DNA of 64,000 nucleotides, taken from NCBI RefSeq assembly GCF_040396155.1, contig NZ_JBEBOY010000014.1:13026-77025 (forward strand), given 5' to 3'. The notes beneath the pieces are model-generated. The model was given only the letters and a program-made list of their open reading frames with translations. It was not told the origin of the DNA and did not search any database. Below are positions 61,194-64,000 of this stretch, piece after piece (the stretch's first letter is position 1; each line of letters begins with the position of its first letter). Source of the DNA: Tissierella praeacuta_A. GTDB taxonomy: Bacteria > Bacillota > Clostridia > Tissierellales > Tissierellaceae. A program made the translations under genes and the position numbers.

Positions 61194-62606
61194 ATGTCTA
61201 CTTATATTCATTTTACAGAGGAACAAAAGCAAAGAGCAAATTCAGTTGATCTAGTGGATTTCTTGGAGAGGCAAGGAGATAAGTTATTACGTTCTGGAAG
61301 AGAAAAAAGACTTGCTAGTGATCGGAGCATTACGATAAGAGGAAATAGGTGGTATGATCATGAAACAGGAGAAGGTGGTCTTGCAATTGATTTTATGCAG
61401 AATTTTTATGGATTGAATTTTCCCGATGCTGTAACAAGATTACTTGGTGAGCAAGGTGAAATAATATATAAAACAGCAGACGTAAAAGAGCAAGAGGAAA
61501 GAAAGCCCTTTGTTTTACCTCGAAAACATTCTGATATGCGCAGGGTCTTTGCTTATATGATCAAACAAAGGTGTATTGATAGAGATATAGTGAGTTTCTT
61601 TGCTAGAAATAAAATGCTATATGAAAGCAGTGAACTCTCTAAAGACAAGACAAAGGAATATCACAACGCTGTATTTGTAGGCTTAGATGAAAATGGAACT
61701 CCTCGTCATGGACATAAGCAAGGAATTTATACAAGAGGTAGGAGCTTCAAAGGAAATATAGAAAGCAGTGATCCTTGCTATAGCTTTAATTATATTGGAA
61801 AAGGTAACAAGCTTTATGTGTTTGAAGCACCTATTGATATGCTATCCTTTATTACAATATATCCGAGAGATTGGCAGTCCCATAGTTATATATCATTGTG
61901 CGGAGTGTCTGAACAGGCGATGCTGAAGATGATTGAAATAAATCCCCATCTTAATCATGTAATACTATGTCTGGATTATGATATAGCTGGAATTGAAACC
62001 ACTGAAAAATTCTATGATATATTAATTGATAGGAAAATAAGATGTGATAAGCTTATGCCTAAATATAAAGATTGGAATGAAGACCTTAAAGCAAGCCTTA
62101 ATCTTCCTGTAATACCCGGAGAAGAACATCCACATTATCCCCTAAGGGATAAAGTTTGTTCAGAGATTTATAGTCTAATATCTGAATTTAAAAGTACAGA
62201 TGATTCTCTATCAAAATTAAATAAATTATTCCATAGATGTAAAACAAATAATATGGAGCAGATAGTTGAAACTTTAAAACAACTATCTGCTTTTTCTTTG
62301 CTATTAGCCAAGAGGGAATATAAACAAATGGGAATTAGTCAAGGCATAGATGTGATCCAAAACAGGTTGTATTGCGAATTTAAAGCATATGAGAATCGCA
62401 GTAGGCTTAATAGTCGGCTAGATATGATTGAGCAGGAGATTTTGAGAATCAGTAAATATGAAGGAATAATTTTTGAAAGGGAAAAAGAAAATATTGCAAA
62501 AGCTTATGAATCAATTGCCCAACATAGTTTAAAGGCAATTATTTTGATTGAACTACAAGAACTAAAGCAGGAACAAAAACTAATAAAAGAGATGGCTATG
62601 CAATAG
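61194..62606 (+). CDS. TOPRIM-domain primase-like protein (DUF3991)
   Basis: It encodes 470 residues. The N-terminal segment (VDLVDFLERQGDKLLRSGRE, RGNRWYDHETGEGGLAIDF) resembles a degenerate CHC2/DnaG zinc-finger domain. A middle DUF3991 region is followed by TOPRIM: FEAPIDMLSFIT (near residue 209) and CLDYDIAGIE (near residue 260). The C-terminus is helical. Such proteins may prime the complementary strand after transfer. The frame is open from 61146; GGGAGG favours the ATG at 61194. Confidence 0.85.
   Translation: MSTYIHFTEEQKQRANSVDLVDFLERQGDKLLRSGREKRLASDRSITIRGNRWYDHETGEGGLAIDFMQNFYGLNFPDAVTRLLGEQGEIIYKTADVKEQEERKPFVLPRKHSDMRRVFAYMIKQRCIDRDIVSFFARNKMLYESSELSKDKTKEYHNAVFVGLDENGTPRHGHKQGIYTRGRSFKGNIESSDPCYSFNYIGKGNKLYVFEAPIDMLSFITIYPRDWQSHSYISLCGVSEQAMLKMIEINPHLNHVILCLDYDIAGIETTEKFYDILIDRKIRCDKLMPKYKDWNEDLKASLNLPVIPGEEHPHYPLRDKVCSEIYSLISEFKSTDDSLSKLNKLFHRCKTNNMEQIVETLKQLSAFSLLLAKREYKQMGISQGIDVIQNRLYCEFKAYENRSRLNSRLDMIEQEILRISKYEGIIFEREKENIAKAYESIAQHSLKAIILIELQELKQEQKLIKEMAMQ
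62257..62295 (+). terminator. Intragenic terminator-like hairpin in the primase-like gene
   Basis: AGCAGATAGTTG (62257-62268) pairs perfectly with CAACTATCTGCT (62280-62291), followed by a run of T. Confidence 0.65.
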
Positions 62607-62667
62607 GGACAAGGATGAATACTATGATGTGATTTAAAAATATAGAGAAGAAAAGGGGGACTGATCT

Positions 62668-64000
62668 ATGGAATCACAGTTATACCTTCTTATAAGCATG
62701 GCATCTCTGATGTTCTTTGTAATTGGCGGAATTTCAATGATTGCACATTATTATACCTTAAAAGGAATCAAATCAAAAACAGTTGGCGATGGTCAGCATG
62801 GTACAGCTAGGTTTGCTACAAAGAAAGAAATTTTAAAAACTTATAAGCATGTACCATTTAATGTTTCAGATTGGAGGAAGGGAAAAAATCTACCTACAGA
62901 GCAGGGAATTATAGTTGGGTGCAAAGGGGCTAAAAATAATGTCATAGCACTTGTAGATACTGATGATGTCCATTGTCTTATGATTGGTGCAGCAGGTGTA
63001 GGAAAGACTGCATTTTTTCTTTATCCTAATTTGGAATATGCCTGTGCAACTGGGATGAGTTTTATAACTACTGACACAAAAGGGGATTTAGCAAGAAACT
63101 ATGGAAGGATTGCTAAAGAATGTTACGGATATAATATTGCAGTTATAGATCTTAGAAATCCCACACGAAGTGATGGTAATAATTTATTGCATTTAGTTAA
63201 TAAGTATATGGATAGATATAGGGAAGATCACAATAATATTTCTGCTAAGGCAAAGGCTGAAAAATATGCAAAGATTATTTCAAAGACTATTATAAATTCC
63301 ACAGGCGATAGTTCTGCCTATGGACAAAATGCTTTCTTCTATGATGCAGCTGAAGGACTTCTAACTGCTGTTATTTTACTTATTGCAGAGTATCTTCCAC
63401 CTACGAAAGAAGATGGAGAAATAGTTGATACCAGGCATATAATTAGTGTATTTAAAATGGTGCAGGACTTAATGGAACCAAGTAAGGTAAAAGGAAAGAG
63501 TCAGCTTCAGTTACTGATGGACAAGCTTCCTTCAGAGCATAAGGCAAGGTGGTTTGCAGGTGCAGCTTTAAACTCAGCTGAACAGGCAATGGCATCAGTT
63601 CTATCTACAGTACTATCAAGACTTAATGCATTTTTAGATACAGAAATGGAACAGATCTTATGTTTTGACACTGCAATTGATGCAGAAACCTTTTGTAATA
63701 AAAAATCTGCTATCTTTCTAATACTCCCAGAAGAAGATAATACGAAGTATTTTATGGTTAGCTTATTTTTACAACAGTTCTATCGTGAAATGTTAACAGT
63801 AGCTGATGAAAACGGGGGTAAGCTTCCAAATCGAGTAATGATTTATGCAGATGAAATAGGTACAATACCAAAGATAGAATCCTTTGAAATGATGCTTAGT
63901 GCTGGTCGTTCCAGAAAGATATCATTAGTGCCTATCATTCAATCCTTTGCACAGCTTGATAAAAACTATGGAAAAGAAGGTAGTGAGATTATAACTGATA
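62668..64000 (+). CDS. VirD4/TraG-type coupling protein (partial)
   Basis: The gene starts at ATG 62668 (RBS AGGGGGA) and runs off the window after 444 codons. One or two N-terminal membrane segments (SMASLMFFVIGGISMIAHYY) are followed by Walker A GAAGVGKTAFFLYPNL (near residue 106) and Walker B IYADEIGTIPK (near residue 393), with TDTKGDLARNYG. This ATPase brings the relaxase-DNA complex to the secretion channel. The C-terminal end is not visible. Confidence 0.92.
   Translation, partial: MESQLYLLISMASLMFFVIGGISMIAHYYTLKGIKSKTVGDGQHGTARFATKKEILKTYKHVPFNVSDWRKGKNLPTEQGIIVGCKGAKNNVIALVDTDDVHCLMIGAAGVGKTAFFLYPNLEYACATGMSFITTDTKGDLARNYGRIAKECYGYNIAVIDLRNPTRSDGNNLLHLVNKYMDRYREDHNNISAKAKAEKYAKIISKTIINSTGDSSAYGQNAFFYDAAEGLLTAVILLIAEYLPPTKEDGEIVDTRHIISVFKMVQDLMEPSKVKGKSQLQLLMDKLPSEHKARWFAGAALNSAEQAMASVLSTVLSRLNAFLDTEMEQILCFDTAIDAETFCNKKSAIFLILPEEDNTKYFMVSLFLQQFYREMLTVADENGGKLPNRVMIYADEIGTIPKIESFEMMLSAGRSRKISLVPIIQSFAQLDKNYGKEGSEIITD

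Noticed and set aside
62984..63022. Intragenic terminator in the VirD4 gene
   Set aside because: GTGCAG and CTGCAT pair over only 6 bp with a long loop; too weak to list with the others although a T-run follows.
1..64000. CRISPR arrays, tRNA and rRNA genes
   Set aside because: No regularly spaced repeats with unique spacers and no tRNA- or rRNA-like sequence were seen on either strand.

Overview
The window is low-GC, AT-rich Firmicutes DNA. The gene set and the dnaE-pfkA-pyk order suggest a clostridial or Tissierella-like anaerobe; the exact genus is not decidable from this sequence. It divides into a chromosomal part (about 1-20.8 kb) and a large integrative and conjugative element (ICE) that runs from about 20.8 kb off the right edge.

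Chromosomal part. It opens with the 3' end of dnaE, a small conserved ORF, then pfkA and pyk (lower glycolysis) and an iron-sulfur aldo/keto reductase. A MATE transporter, a polysaccharide deacetylase, an ABC-F ATPase and topoisomerase III follow. On the minus strand lies a BlaI/M56 regulatory operon with two small exported proteins and a predicted promoter/operator, next to a frameshifted remnant. A secreted repeat protein, a PEP carboxykinase-like enzyme, an S1/CvfB-type protein, a hypothetical, a YbjQ-family protein and an RlmD-type 23S rRNA methyltransferase complete this part. The 3' end of the methyltransferase gene looks like the ICE attachment region.

ICE part. Almost every gene points rightward. 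21-28 kb carries an HNH-like protein, two ArdA-type antirestriction proteins, a DUF4314 protein, a winged-helix protein, an adenine-N6 methyltransferase and a YodL-domain protein. 28.2-39.4 kb is a Tad/Flp-pilus-like module: twin pilin-like proteins flanking a 1174-residue SLH adhesin, an A24 prepilin peptidase, CpaB-, CpaE-, TadA-, TadB- and TadC-like proteins, and pseudopilins. A secreted protein and a DUF3852-like gene follow; the latter is split by a group II intron (41445-43968) whose removal restores the reading frame exactly. 44.5-56 kb holds the mating apparatus (TrbL/VirB6-like, VirB3/PrgI-like, VirB4, NlpC/P60 hydrolase), interleaved with cargo: a Fic protein, an unknown protein, Pol Y plus YolD, an amidoligase and a gamma-glutamylcyclotransferase. 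57.7-64 kb is the DNA-processing end: an oriT-like repeat region, an RHH accessory protein, a relaxase fused to Sel1 repeats, a TOPRIM primase-like protein and a truncated VirD4 coupling ATPase. No integrase or excisionase is visible, so the right end lies outside the window.

Two signals deserve attention. The first is a nearly complete Tad pilus system inside a conjugative element. The second is a ladder of intrinsic-terminator-like hairpins inside the ICE coding sequences, all with the T-run on the coding strand; I saw no comparable set in the chromosomal genes. This would fit an operon that is silent unless an antitermination system is active.
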